This document shows positions 49,090 to 62,540 of a DNA stretch of 64,000 nt, in pieces. How positions within the stretch are numbered: position 1 is the first letter of the stretch; each line of letters opens with the position of its first letter. The position numbers and the translations under genes are program-made. The DNA lies in NCBI GenBank assembly GCA_013397455.1, contig VYZB01000014.1, positions 1 to 64,000 of the forward strand, written 5' to 3'. Below the pieces are notes generated by a model, which was not told the origin of the DNA, ran no database searches, and saw only the letters and a program-made list of their open reading frames with translations. Source of the DNA: Crotophaga sulcirostris. Its lineage: Eukaryota; Chordata; Aves; Cuculiformes; Crotophagidae.

Positions 49090-52000
49090 CAAAGGTTTGT
49101 TTTGACACGAATGAAATGGCAAAGCAATATCTTCATTCTTCAAACAAAAAAGTCTCTCCATAGAGTAACTTAAAAAAAGTGCCAGGTTTTTTAATGGAAA
49201 CACTGGTTTTGTTCAGCTATACTGACAGACTATCCTCAGTGTCGCTGTGTTGTCCCATCACCCTTTTCCCACTGTCCCTATGCCACTGTTTAGACCAGAG
49301 CTGCCTCCAGTGACAAAGATGCCTACACCTGCTTGTGTGCTGGGTACCAAATCCTGCTGCATGGCAGGAGAAGGCTTGGGGCCTATCGATCTTGGATTTG
49401 TCTATCTTAAATCTGCCTGTTGTGCTCTGCTAGGGGATAATGCAGCGAGCAGGGAGCATGGAAGGATTATGTGGCCAATCAAGCCTGAAGGACCAACCTG
49501 GATGCTGTAAAAGGCTGTAACTCTAGTGACTTTGGTGTTTTTCTCTATACCAAGTAACTCTTGAGCCCTGCTGCTAAGCTGTACTAGGTCTTGGGGCATT
49601 GGTGCAGCACTGTTTCTTATAAAGTACTACTTTGCCCCTGTCTCCATGATATATTGGTTTCCTTTTTCAACTCAGGTGTGGGAATTCCTTCTTCCCTACC
49701 TCCAAGACCCAGATCCTGGGAAATTCACCTGGGGCAGCTGTCCTGACATCCACACAGAGCTAACACCCAGCAGCATACAACACTATTGCACAGTGTCATC
49801 CAGCCCTTCAACATGGTCTTGTGGTGTTTCCACTCCCCAGCTACCCAGGATGATCAAGGAAGATTTCCCCCTGGTTGTGGAGCATTTTGGGGGAACACCA
49901 CAGCGAGCCTGGAGGTTTTGAATCTGCTAATGTGGTTATTTCCACACTGCAGAATATAACATTGCATGGCTGAGGCTTGCAAATCAGCAGCAATTTATCA
50001 ATCTATTTACTGAAGGCAGATGGGGGACTTTTCTCCTGAAACTAGTAGAAATGGAGAAAATGCTGAAAAGGAAGGAGTGGGAGGAATTGAAACCAACTGG
50101 AAGCATTTCTGGCCAGGCAGCTGTTAAATCAGCATGCAAAAGTCCTCACAATGAGTGCAATTTGCCTGAATGATATTGTGGGGGCTAGGACATAGCAGGT
50201 AGCTCTGAGCTTGGTTTTCACTGTGCTAGATGTGCCTGGGGGTGTGCAGACACCAACCTCGAGGGTTTGGCTTGCAGTGGGTGTCCATTCTGCTGCCTCA
50301 GGGCATCAGAATCGAGAGCCCTGATCAAGACTGAACCTCACTAAAATAACAGCATTTTAAACCTTCTGAAGACCTTAGTCTGGAACAGTTCAGGGAATTA
50401 CTTCATTTGCATTGAGCAGAAAAAGAAAAATAAGAATATAAAAATATTGGTGAGCCTTAAACATAACTTGGAGTTATGCTGTGAGTAAGGATGGAGCATC
50501 CTTTCCCTGCAGGTTGGCAGATAGGCACCCAGTGCAAAATGTTTCTCATGGAGTAGATATATCATCTTCAAGACCTTATGTAATTCATGTCCATGTAAGG
50601 GGAGACAGACTGCTATCAGGCTGCTTTTTGTCATTATTTATGGTGCTGGAGGTGTAAATCAAGCCAGGTCCCTGCAGTGGATTTACAGCAGGATGTCTAG
50701 TTTTGCATGATTCAGCCATAGATCAATGAACAAGGCTCTGCTCTGGCACCTCCTTGGCCACCACTATAAATCAGCAAAAGGTGTTAGACATTTTTATATT
50801 GTTCTTGGCAAGATATAAACAAAACAATACATGTGCATTTTAATATACTCTGCTGTACTCGGAAAGACAGCATGACCTTTTAAATAGATCTGCTTTGGAG
50901 TGTTGCTTATAAAAAGTTATCTGTCTTTGCTTTGACATAGTCTTTTGCTTGCTTTTAATTATTTTCCTTTTCCTCATTTCTAGAAGCCTGAGGCTTTCTA
51001 GGAAAGGTACATTTCTAAGTGACTTTTCTGTAAGTAAAAAGCAAGACTGCCTGGATGAGGAGGCCAGGGCCTCTGGCAGATACTTGGACTTAATGTGTGG
51101 CGTTATCTCCTCTCCCAACCGTAACCATGGAATGAGCTCCCAGTCTTAATCAGTTTCCTAAAAGACCCACAGGGAATATTCAACATCTTTGAGATGTCCC
51201 AGAGACCGACTTCCCTCCTGCCCCAGGACTGGCTGGAGGAAGAAGATGACATTTTAATATCTTGGTCTGTTCTGACCTAAAGCAAAGCTCAAACTCCTGC
51301 TCAGACCACCTGGTAATGCTTATAAATCCCCCAGTTCCTGGGAGACTTGTGATAAAACCATCAGTCTGAAATCCTGGGGCAAATTGTTTCCACTTCCAAT
51401 TATGCTTGGCCCCAATCTTTTGGGGAACAGAATATCAGGCAGTTTTGGTGTAACATTAAAAACCTGAATGTTGCAAATAATGCAGTAAAATACACCCTAC
51501 TAGTGTGCTTTTGCGTGGCCCAGGGCAAGGAGAAAGTTTTTAGCCTGCTCCTGGAGAAGAGGAGGAGGAGGACTGGCTCATGCCCAGGATCAGGCATTGG
51601 GCATGGAGGCTCAGCTGTGGCCAGAGCTGAGTTACCCTTCCTTTTGCTGCTTTTTGGTTTTCCCTCACCTGGAGGAGATGCTCTTTACAGAGCATTTATT
51701 TTGGATTAAACAAATTATCTCTCTGCCCTGTGAGCCTCTCTGTGTCAGGACTGTGTGCCTTGTGCTGCTCCCTGTGTTGCTTCACTGTCCTGTTGGGATG
51801 GAAATAATTCCCAGGAATTTTAAGGGGATTTAATGGCCCTGGAAAGGGCAGGTAACCTGAGGGGTGCAGCTCTGCTAACAGCTGTCTGACTGACTCTGGA
51901 CATTTTTCACCAGGGGAAAAAACAAGAGATTGGAAAGAAAACTAATGCACAGATAATGGGTTTTGAAAGTTGCTGGGTGGAGATCTGGGCTCCTACCGAG

Positions 52001-53891
52001 CACCTCTCGACTTGTGACTGTACGGGAGAAAGGAGGGTGCAGCAAGACATCAGCGTTTGGCTGCATTTTGCAAGTGTTTATGTTAAATAACTTGTCCTCC
52101 ATGACTTTTGTTTTGCCAAGCTCTCCTTGACATCCTGCCTCTCTGCGACCCATTCACCCTTCCCCTTTGCATCCCTTGGCCCATTTCCACACCACCTGCA
52201 AAACAGGTCTTTCTCCCTTCTGTGCTGTAGGCAGCTCTGCTCAGCAGCATGCCCTGCCCCATGCAATGCTGCCCTCTTGGTTCTCAGCATCCTTAAATCA
52301 CAAAGCTGTCAATGCTGTCTTCTGTAGGTCAGTGTTTAACTTTAGCTGAAATCTATAAAGCAAACGTAGTTTGCAATCTTTTACTTCTGCTGTTGATGTC
52401 ATTTGAGAACTGATTTTCCAGCTAGAGCATCTCAGGAGAAGTTCGTCAATAGGGGCAGATGATAACCAAGCTCTTGTTAAAATTATTGTATGGGCATCCC
52501 TTTCTGGGTGGATAATGGGCCTCTGTGAAATACCACCCATGTAAAAACAGGCAGAAAGCATTATTCTTGAAACGAGACCCAAGCTCGGAGCATATTGCCA
52601 TTGGTAATTCTGTGAAAATCTGTTAACTTGGTTGAAGTGATGACACTGGTCAAAAACCTCAGGATGCCCAAGGTCAGAACCCTGGTTTGTAAACCTGGTG
52701 ACTCAAGGGACCATTGCCCAGCAGAAATTATCACTTAAAACTGTAGCTACAGAGAAAAACCTCTGGTTTTCTGGGTGCCTGAGTTTATCTGTAAATGTGT
52801 CTTTTTTAAAGAGCTGACAGATTAAGGAAGGGCTGCTAGAAGAAGCTGGTCATACACATCCCACAGGTAAGGAGACTGCAAAGCCAACATAATAGAAGAA
52901 GTCAGCAGAGCTAGTTTAAAGCTATTTACACAAGTAAGCTGAAACTGGGAAATATTGTGAGTTTCTGACACATTTAACTGCAGTCATGAGGGACCTTCCC
53001 TTTTCTGGGGTACAGCCCCCTCTGGCATCCACTTCCCAGGTAGCCCTCCTTTCCCCAGGATGTGGGTACCATCCCTCAACCCCCTCTTCCTTGGGAAGGC
53101 TGAGAGGAGCGAGCCTGTCCTCATGCCCTGTCAGGGTTTGCATGTGTGAGTGGAGGTGCATGGGGTCTTTAAACTAGCCTCAGTTCCTTTCAAGCACTAG
53201 TACATACACACTTCTACCTGTTAATCAGAAGTTGTCATGAGTTATCATTATTTTTTTTTCAATTTTAGAGCATGAACATTCAGTCAATGCATTTCTACTG
53301 CCTGAAGTGGAGTTTGTCCCTGTAGCTTTTTCCATGAGAGTGAAATGGCTGAAAAGATCCTTCTGTATGCGAAGTCCTACAAAGAATGAAGGTGAAAGTT
53401 TGTCTTTTGGATTCTTAAATTGATGGCATTTGCATGATTTTCCTAATGTTAATTAATTGTATTTTAGAAACACAGAATAGCTAGAATTGGCATCATGGGG
53501 CAGGGCAACAATTGCTTGTCGGTCTCAGTAAGCCCCAAAGATTTGCATGGTGAGGGCAACTTTCTGGCACGCAAGAGTGTTGCAGAGGATCTGCTGCTGG
53601 GAGGGCAAGTGGTTTGACCTCAAAGCAGGGCACTTGCTTTTGGAAACCACTTTCTGCATGGTCAGGACAAGAGCAGGGCACCTAGCTTTACCGTGTCACA
53701 TGTGGATGCTGCCTGATGGGGAACCTCACAGTACCTGAAAGCCCTTCAGCAAGTGAGTCCCCACAGCCAAGCCTGCAAAATGTGCCTTAATGCCCCAACT
53801 AATCCATATGTTGCTTTTACACAGTCGAGTCTGGAAAAAAATACCTGTCATTCCTTCACATTAACTTAATGACTGCTGTGGCTTAATGCCC

Positions 53892-53953
53892 TGGTGATGG
53901 GTGGTGATGATGTTAATGATGATGATGGTGATGATGGTGATGATAATAATAAC
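53892..53953. repeat. GAT/GGT trinucleotide microsatellite
   Basis: Imperfect (GATGGT)n / (GAT)n run passing into (AAT)n. Confidence 0.8.
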
Positions 53954-55558
53954 ACACTGAGACACAAAAACTCACATGCTAATTGTTACCCTCCCTGAGC
54001 AAGGTGGTACCAACTCTCATCCTTACTGTGATTTTTCTCTCATCTGGTTCCTGCCATGTCAGCAGCTTGGGAGCATCTCATACTGATGGATCTGGCACAC
54101 TTCCCCTTGCTTGTCACCAGGCGACCGAATCACTAATGAATGATGCTCAGGAAAGGAGTCAAAAAGCCTTTGTCCGCTTTTAATCTATAGTTTTAAATAA
54201 TTAAACAAGGCTAATTCTAGTATTTTTAATGCAATAGAGTGAATGTAACTTGATGTGGCTGCTGTCTCAGGACTGCAGGCGTGCACACCCCAGGTCCCTT
54301 TGCTTTCACTCAGCCCTGATGTTCAGCAATAAATCCCACAAGGTCACAGGGTTGGAGTGGGAATGAAAACCCTAATGGAAATGTTAAATGGGACAGGGGA
54401 CGTGTCACCATTTCTGCCTCTGCCTTGAGCAGATGTAGGGGATGGGGCTGCCTACCAGTACAGCCAGTGTTCTCTCACCAGTATAACCTGTGCTGCCCAC
54501 CAGCATAGCCAGCCTCCCCAGTCCAACCAGTGCTGCCCTGTCCTGCCCACTGTTGCTGAGTGCTGTGCAGGCACTGCAGTGCGTGGGGCCAGAACCCCCC
54601 AACTTACCCCAGCACCTCACCTGCCTAAGGGGGCACAGAGCAAGCACCGCCTGCTCGCACACCATCAGCTATAATCACCCCCAAATATAAAGTACCCTGG
54701 ATGTCACTGCAGTCACCTGCTGAGTTTTGTACTCATGCACATGTATTTGGAAGAGAGAAATCCTGGCAGGTTTGGGGTAGCTGAGCTGTCCGGTGTGTAG
54801 AAGTTACCAGTAGCCAGTTTTGTGTTGGCTAATGATGGAAAAGCTTGTAGAGTCAGGCAGCAGCAAGCTCCCCTCTGCTTGCAGGCAGGCAGGGTTGGGT
54901 GTGCTGGTTAATAATTTAATTTAATTACCTTGGACCGTGATAAGCAAAGATAACAAGGCTGGCATTCCACTCTGTTAGCAATCAGATGTCAGCCCAGTTC
55001 CCTTTGCAAGTGACATGTGGAGCAACTTGTTTAGTTTTGTTAAGCAGTGACAGACACTTAGCAGTCTTTCTCGGTAATCACAAACTTACTTTTAATATCT
55101 TATCAAATATTTGCTCTGCACATTTGCCTGCCTATGGTACAGACACGCATCAATCATTAATGAATGTTTTAAGGTAGCTCAAAAGTATTTTGTTGAATAC
55201 AGAGAAAATCCTCCCACATTTATTCGCAGGGATTGTGCAAATGCCTCCTGTCCAGGCCAACACCTCTCCAAGAAGAAGGTTTGAATCCCAGCGTGGGTTT
55301 GCTTGGGGAATTTCATGCAGGATATGGGTCAGTTTCAAAAGGCAGAAGCAGAAGGGCAACTTTTCAACCAGGTACTGAAGTATTAAAGTGAGACAATATC
55401 TCAAATAATATTTAAACCAGGGTCCAAAGTCACCTGTGCAAAAAGACACATGCAGTGCAGACTAATCCCAAGGAGGGGGGTTTCAGCCTGACCCCACAGC
55501 AGGGAGCTGGCAGGAAAGTGAGGCCCCCCTGGGGTGGCTCAGGGGGCCCTGGGCTTAC

Positions 55559-55622
55559 CTGATTTCCGCAGCGTGGCCCTGGGGAGCCCGGGTGGCGAGT
55601 GCTGCCCTATGCCCCACGACAT
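55559..55622 (-). CDS. FAM107A: candidate alternative N-terminal exon of FAM107A
   Basis: A minus-strand frame beginning MSWGIGQHSPPGLPRATLRKS ends at a good donor (TCAG then GTAAGC). Joined to the acceptor at 47,281 it reads on in frame into VSMYTEVQ, giving a 167-residue isoform. The frame stays open upstream to about 55,750 (QKPSIFVGPGQKVAQVQVQL), so the exon may be longer and the start different. The stretch is rich in CpG, as expected of a promoter or first exon. Splicing to FAM107A is inferred from phase and strand only; it may instead be 5' UTR. Confidence 0.4.
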
Positions 55623-56624
55623 GGGGCTGTGCAGGCTGAGGCTGCCGCTTCGGCTCAGCTGCACTTGCACCTGCGCGACTTTTTGGCCGGGTCCGACGAA
55701 GATGCTTGGCTTCTGCCAAGTCTCTCCGGCGAGAGCGGAGACGGAGGGTCACGTGGAGGCAGCTGCTGCACCGACGCTACCTCCCCACTGCACTCACCAG
55801 CCCACAGGGACACCACGAGGGCTGGAGCTTTGCTGGCAGCTACCAGTGGCCTTGCCCACTCCTCAGTGCTGGTCCCAAAGGTCTCTCTGCTGCCCCCAAA
55901 ATTTGCTGCCTTTTCTCTTCATTGCCAATGTTTTCCCAGGATGGAACAAGCTACTAGCTTATTCCCCGCAAAGCAAACAGCTCCGTGTGTGCCCAGGCGC
56001 CCCAGCAGCCCACTTGGTACGGCCACTGCTGCCGGTGGAGAGGTTGTGTCCCTGTTCCACCGAGGACTATTTCTCCTAAGCATGCCTTAACCACGCTCCT
56101 GGAGAAATCAGATCACCCCAGAGGAAGCCACACGCCCACTCTCTTTAGCAACCACTGCAACAGCCAAACCCGGCACCAGGGCAACCGCGTGAGTTATCGT
56201 GATTATTCCCTGGTGTGTTGCAACACCCCATCATCTAACAACTGCGGCACGGCCCAGGGGGAGCAGGAGCTGCACCCCGTGGCTAAGGGCTGCAGGAGGG
56301 ATAAGCAATCCCTACATGGGGGCCATGGGCACCCTGGCATCACCAGGGCTATGCGATGCTGCTGCATCGCTGCCCCAGGCTCCCGCTGCCCTGGGTCGCA
56401 TCCTGCTGAGATGCAGCCCCTGCTTGGATTGGGCCTGTTGTACCCATCTTCGCTGTGGCCAAAGGTACCATGTCAGCTGTTCCTGCCACAGCCTGGGAAA
56501 CCAGAGGCTGCAAAGCTGAGGAAGGAGAAGGAGTTAAACCACCCGAGCAACTCCTAGATGGGTGCTGTGGTCTGGCTCTGCCCAGGTCACCCCATGCCAG
56601 CCTGCGGATGCGCAGTGTTTTGGT

Positions 56625-56815
56625 GCCAGGAGGTGGGCAGGGATGGGGTGGAACAATTTCCACCCAGAGGAGGAGGCCCTTCCACCCAGGTTGGATGGGG
56701 CCTTGAGCAGCCTAATCTAGAGGGAGGTGTCCCATGGCAGGGGCTTGGAACTGGATGATCTTTAAGGTCCCTTCCAACCCAGACCATTCCATGATTCTAC
56801 GATTCTATGACAAGG
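56625..56815 (+). mobile_element. CR1 LINE 3' terminal fragment
   Basis: CR1 end with AGGTTGGATGGGGCCTTGAG and the tail ATTCCATGATTCTACGATTC. It lies between the two candidate FAM107A 5' exons. Confidence 0.87.
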
Positions 56816-57133
56816 TAAGTGCAGGGGTGCCACCGAGGTGCAGGTGTGAGCTGCATTCTCACACCCCTGCACTCATGGGCGCACGCACTGGCACAGCCAC
56901 CTCCTGGCCCCGTGAAGGACTGTTGAAAAATGACAGGCTGCCATGGGGGTCCTTGCTTGCTAGTTTGCATCTCTCCACATTTCACTCCTCTCCATGTCCC
57001 AGCATGTTTCCCCCCATCCAGCCATGTTTTCCAGCCAAGGGCTCAGCAGCACTGGGCGGGACCAGACGCCCCAGTCTCTCTGAGCCCGCCTCGCAAAGCC
57101 CTCTGCGGGGCAGCGTGGGCTGCTGGCACCCAC

Positions 57134-57197
57134 CTGAGCCGCTGCTCCCAGGCTTCCCGCTTCCACTCGGACACTTCGGCTGAAGGCAATATTCTTT
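57134..57197 (-). other. candidate alternative 5' exon of FAM107A
   Basis: A 64-base segment bounded by TCTCTTCCAG and CTCAG-GTGGGT on the minus strand. Like the exon at 55,559 it ends TCA-G, and read as KEYCLQPKCPSGS it would join in frame to VSMYTEVQ. A second open frame gives ILPSAEVSEWKREAWEQRLR. It could be untranslated, or belong to another gene. Confidence 0.25.
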
Positions 57198-59257
57198 CTG
57201 GAAGAGAAGAGACATATATGGGAAAGGGCTGTACAGATGTTGCTCTGTTACTGGACATAAAACATCGGAGTTGCTCGTCATTTGCTGTGATTATTATTAT
57301 TGTTTTACCTCCTGACCAGGAGCTGTTAAATCTAATTAACGTGGAGCCTCAAGTGCAGGAGATGAGAGGCAGGCTGGCCTGCATTCCCCTGTGTGTGTGC
57401 GTATGTGTGCTTGTGTGTTCATGGTCAGCCCAGCACAGCCAGCTGTGGGTAAGACATGGGCAGGATTTTGAAGGTCCCATACAGCTTTTGCCACTAGACT
57501 AAGGCTGTGGTACTTTAAGTGGAGAGGCTGTGCAGTTTGTCTGCTCAAACTGCAACCTGCCTTGCAGCCCACACATGCCCCATGAGCTTCTTGTGGCTGT
57601 GAAGATTCCCATTATTGCACCATTGCCTGGCTGCTTATTGCACACAACAAAAAAAATGTAGCTCAATTTCAAACTGAAAAAGAGATGGATGCACATCTGT
57701 ACTATTCCCCTTGAGTCACGTTTGAACAGGCTAAACAGGCTTTGAACAGCTGGTGTTGAGCTTTCAGGCTGTGAGTTCACTGGAGATGTGTCAAAGGGGG
57801 AAAAGTGCATCAATTTAAACCTGATTTGAGCTCCTGAGTAAGTGTGGTTATGGCTGGTGGATGTGGGAGTGGAAAAAGGTTGTGATCCATCAGCACCTGC
57901 TTTTGACTGAGTAAAATGAATTGTAAAAATGCAAAGGTAAATTTTCTGGATATACTTCTGTCTGATACGCCCCGGTGCCTGACCAGCTGCACATCTGGGC
58001 TCCTGTCTGCCCGAAAGTGGGTTTGTGGGGTGCATAAGACATGCTGTCCTGAACCAAAGGACTTTTCATGGTAAAGCTGTCTTTCTAGGAGCTCCTAGCA
58101 CAATAATTCTCTTTACTATCTAAATTAGTAAGTGATCTCGCCCTCTGCTCCTGAGTCTTTGGGATCAACAAAAAGGCTTTGTATTCCCCTGTAGCTCCCT
58201 GAAGGTTACCATGTGAGGGCAGTTGATTGCTGGATGGTATCTCTCTGGAGTGGCTCCTGCAGACCAGGAGTTGCGTCATTCACCAACCGCCCCTGTGTTT
58301 CTTATGAAGTGTTTTTGTGTCCTAGGAGAAGGTGACACGGGGAGCTCATCCCAGAACCACTCGTTACGTCTCCTGTGCTCTGCGTGGGCCTGTGTTGCTG
58401 TGAATGCTGTGGGGGTTTTGCAGGTGGGGGGCTTGTTTGGAGGTGTGTTGCAACCCAGAGGAGCAAGCCCAGGGAGGTGCCTGTGCTGGGAGCAGGTGGA
58501 AGAGCTGAGTGGCTTCAGCATGGCTCCGGCCTGGCTCCGGCACAGCTCTCCAGCATGTGTGACCCCAGAGGGCTCATTTCTTGGGAAATGCTGATTTCTT
58601 GGGACTGTGTCTTGCTGAGGAACCAACTTATTTTTTCCATTCAGTGTGCATGTAAAGAGAAAATAACACTATCCTAAGCGTGCACTTGGGACATTGCTGA
58701 TGGGTGGCTCTACTGTTATTTAATGAATATTGGGAAGGGGAAGATGGGTCTGGGGTATCCCACAGATGTGTCTCATTACTGGGGTTGTACATTATATTGA
58801 CTTTTAGCTGCTGAGTTGCTTTGCTAGTGATTTGCTAGTGATGTTGGCTGCTGGCTGTTATTTCTAAAGCCAATTCCTGCAGCATCAGAAGCTTTCTTCT
58901 GTGGACATGTCTCCTGCGTATTAAAAAACCCCAGATATGTCAAATGAGTATCCAATACAAATACTGGCTTTTCTGTGCTTCTGTAATGCAGCCAGCCTGA
59001 ATTAAATGCAATGCCAGTAAGATAACGCCACCACCAAGACAGACTTGCTGTCTGCCTGGCCACAGCACCCAGGAGCCTCGGTGCAAGCTGTGAATTACAG
59101 AGCAGACAGCTCTGCCTGGCCCTGCCTCTCTATATCTTTATTAAATCCCCACACACAGCATGGGGCTGGGAGTGCAGCGTCACTGTCAGTTGTGCCCAGG
59201 CTCCTGACCTGCAGATGAAACTCTGGCACAGCTGAAGTCACTTGGTGCTGGGACTTG
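57198..59257. other. no gene recognised
   Basis: Mixed-composition DNA upstream of the FAM107A candidate exons. Only short unsupported frames were seen. Confidence 0.4.
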
Positions 59258-59825
59258 AATCATACAATCATAGAATCAATCATGGAATGATTTGGGTTGG
59301 AAGAGACCTCAAAGCTCATCCAGTTCCTACCCCCTGCCAGGGGCAGGGACACCTCCCACTGGATCAGGGGGCTCAAAGCCCCATCCAGCCTGGCCTGGAA
59401 CACCTCCAGGGATGGGGCAGCCACCACTGCTCTGGGCAACCTGTGCCAGGACCTCCCCACCCTCACAAGAAAACATTTCTTCCTAAAATCTCATCTCAAT
59501 ATCCCCTCTTTCAGCTGAAAACTATTCCCCCTCATCCTGCCCCTGCCCTCCCTGATCAAGAGCCCCTCCCCAGCTTTCCTGGAGCCCCTTTCAGTACTGG
59601 AGGTTGCTCTAAGGTCTCCCCACAGCCTTCTCTTCTCCAGGCTGAACAACCCCAACTCTCTCAGCCTGTCCTCACACAGGAGGTGCTCCAGCCCTCGGAT
59701 CATCTCCGTGGCCTCCTCTGGATTCTCTCCAACAGTTCCCTGTGCCAGGGCCTCCCCACCCTCATAATGAAGAATTTCTTCCTAATGTCTAATCTAAATC
59801 TTCCCCCTTTGAGTTTAAAACCGTT
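59258..59825 (-). mobile_element. CR1 LINE 3' part, possibly two abutting copies
   Basis: Starts AATCATACAATCATAGAATC and runs through the CR1 3' UTR. The block CCCTCATAATGAAGAATTTC at 59,757-59,810 repeats an earlier block at 59,457-59,500, so two copies or an internal duplication are joined. Confidence 0.87.
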
Positions 59826-62094
59826 TGAAGGCAGACAGTGTTTCACTTCCCGCTGCAGGGAAGTCTTGGAGGCTGGTTAAACCTTTGCTCCACTGGGTTA
59901 ATGGTAGGTGTTGGCTGAGGTGCTGCCTGCGATGGTGGGGACTGGCTAGGCCACTCAGCCCTCCCTCCCTCCCACTCCAAGTGCCCGGCCCCCAGTACAA
60001 ACTTCATGCAATCCTGCTACTGCCTAAGTGGTGACCATGGTGGTGGCAAAGCCAAAGGCAGGGGATGTGAAGGCTGGTCAGAGCTCTACCTGGTCCTCTA
60101 TAACTCATCACCTCTGTGGCATGGGGTGGCTGGAAACACACTCCTGCTAATATCCACTTGAGCCATTAGGTTTTTTGCAGAGTGGGATGGCTTCTCGCAC
60201 CTCCCTGGCTCACAGAAGGGAGTTAATGATTGCCCCGATGATAGAGACTTTTGCCTCCTTCCCATGGGACAAAGTAGGGGGTGGGACTCTGTCCCCAACT
60301 TGGCTGGGGATGGGAATGGGAATGGGTACTCCATGAGTCAGAGGGCTTCATTTGTCAGAGTGAGGGCTCAGACAGGGGGATGTATTGCAGTAAATGGGTG
60401 GAAAATGCCTGCTATTTCCCAAAACCTATTTCCATGTGAAAATCACTTCTACGTGCAGTGTGACTGCACCTTTCTGGGAGTAAGAAGTAGTAATAAACTC
60501 TGGCATCAGATGGTATCACTGTGCTGTTCTGCAGGTGAGCAGGGCAGACGCAAGTGGGGCAGGCAGATGAAGAAGGAGCTGCCTCAAGCTTGGCAGGTGT
60601 TTCAAGCAGTGGCAGCAGCAACCAGCCCACAGTGGCCCCGCCAGCCAGGGCATTTCTCTAGCAAGGGAGGGAGGACCCTGGAGATGGAAGCAGGTACCAC
60701 TTCCAACCCACAGGCCAGCTCCTGCCTGGGATCCCCAGCCTGCTTCAACCGTGTCTGCAAGGACACCAATCACTTGATCTGGAATTAGCCTGGCTATTAA
60801 ATGAGGTTAAATGTGACAATGCAACATAAGGCATAAATAATAAGTAGTCTTATGTTGTACTTTTTCTATTCTGTGTTACTCCCAAACATCCTGGGCATTG
60901 TTACATCCCCGCAGCACCATTCCTGACCCTGACCCCAGTGCACAGCTCCAATGCACAGCAGCAGATGTCTGGTGGCAGTCTGGCAGGTGTAGGCTGCTTT
61001 GAACCATCAGCTCTAAGCAAGCATCCTCCTCCAAGTCTCCCTGCTCCGGGAGTGCAATGTTCCTACTGCAACTTAAAGTCACCCTTGCTGCATAAACCAT
61101 TGGTCAGTGTTACTTGTCTTACACGTGGGTACTGTAATATTTACTAGCAGCAAAACTGATAGCCAGTAATTTTGGACCACGTTTATGCTTTGATGAGAGC
61201 AGTCAAAGAAACGAGCCATCAGCATGGTCAGAGTGGGAGCCATGGAAAGGGCAAGAGCAATGGCTTCAGGTAGCTTCACATTAAGACAGGTGCCATTAAG
61301 GTGCAATGTCATAGCATCTATATTACATTACAGCCCAAGTCTTAACTAATAAATTAGGCAAGAAATTAACTGCAATCAGATCATGGTGATAAAGAGGTAT
61401 TAAAATGGGCAAAATACCATCCAGGCCGAAAATTGATGTGAATCTCCTATGGACCTGGGAGTGAGGCACCATTAGCAGGGCCGGAATTTGCCCAACCTAT
61501 TTGGAAAGAGACAGTTCAGAGAAAGGTACTTTGTCCATAAATTGGTGTAGCAGTTGCTGACATTGGTGTTCCGTGAATGAACACAGCCATTGATTAAAAT
61601 AGTCTTCTTGATTAACCCAGAGGCTTTAAAAGAAGTTGTCATGATCTGGAACAAAGCACTGATGGTTGAGAGCTTGAAACCAGTGTTTCTGTGTGTGATG
61701 AAGCCACAAAACATGCGATTTAGAGATTAGCTAAACTGTACTCTACCACTGCTTTCAATTAGCCCCAAATACCCTCTTTCTGCTCCTGGTGCTCTGTATG
61801 AAAATGTCTCTTCTGCTGTGTTATTGCTGAATTCTGATCTGTCTGTGCTCATTTGCAGAAGCTGGAACTGATCCAGAGACCTCAGTGAAATCATCCACTG
61901 GAAGAAACTTTTGCGGATTAGTAAGACTTTTCCCCATCTGTGATGTCAATGCACAAAAATCTGTCAGCTCGATTGTTTTGCTGTGAGATCTTGCCATGTG
62001 AGGCTTATTAGATTCAGCAAGCTGGTGCACATGTTTGCCAAAACTGCACCATTTTCTTGTTAAAGAGGAATACAGGTGAAAGTCTGCAGCTTGC
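59826..62094. other. no gene recognised
   Basis: No exon-like segment with supporting splice sites or a repeat family was recognised. Confidence 0.4.
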
Positions 62095-62540
62095 CCCTAT
62101 GAAGAAGCCGGTGAAGGGGCTGGAGAACAAGTCTTATGAGGAGCAGCTGAGGCACCTGGGGTTGTTTAGCCTAGAGAAGAGGAGGCTGAGGGGAGACCTC
62201 ATCATTGTCTACAACTGCCTGAAAGGAAGTTGCGGTGAGGTGAGCGTTGGTCTCTTCTCCCAAGTGACAGGTGATAGGACAACAGGAAATGGCCTCAAGT
62301 TGCACCAGGGGAGGTTCAGACTAGAGATCAGGAAAAATTTCTTCACTGAAAGAGTTCTCAGGCACTGGCAGAAGCTGCCCAGGGAGGTGGTTGAGTCTCC
62401 ATCCCTAGAGGTGTTTAAAAGACAGGTAGATGAGGTGCTCAGGGATCTGGTTCAGTAGTGGACAGATATGGTTGAACTTGATGATCTCAAAGGTCTTTTC
62501 TAACCAAGTGACTCTATGGTTCTATGATTCAGTGATTCTA
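62095..62540 (+). mobile_element. CR1 LINE 3' fragment
   Basis: CR1 from GAGAACAAGTCTTATGAGGA to the degenerated tail TCTATGGTTCTATGATTC. Confidence 0.88.

Larger units (their letters stand above)
47282..55558. other. FAM107A upstream intron, no other gene seen
   Basis: About 8.3 kb without a recognisable exon or CR1 copy. It contains a small duplication of GGCATGGGAACCCACTGG at 47,328-47,362, a 97-base N gap and a microsatellite near 53,900. Confidence 0.4.

Noticed and set aside
55534..56557. Plus-strand frames of 181-190 codons
   Set aside because: No splice logic or recognisable domain; opposite the CpG-rich FAM107A candidate exon.
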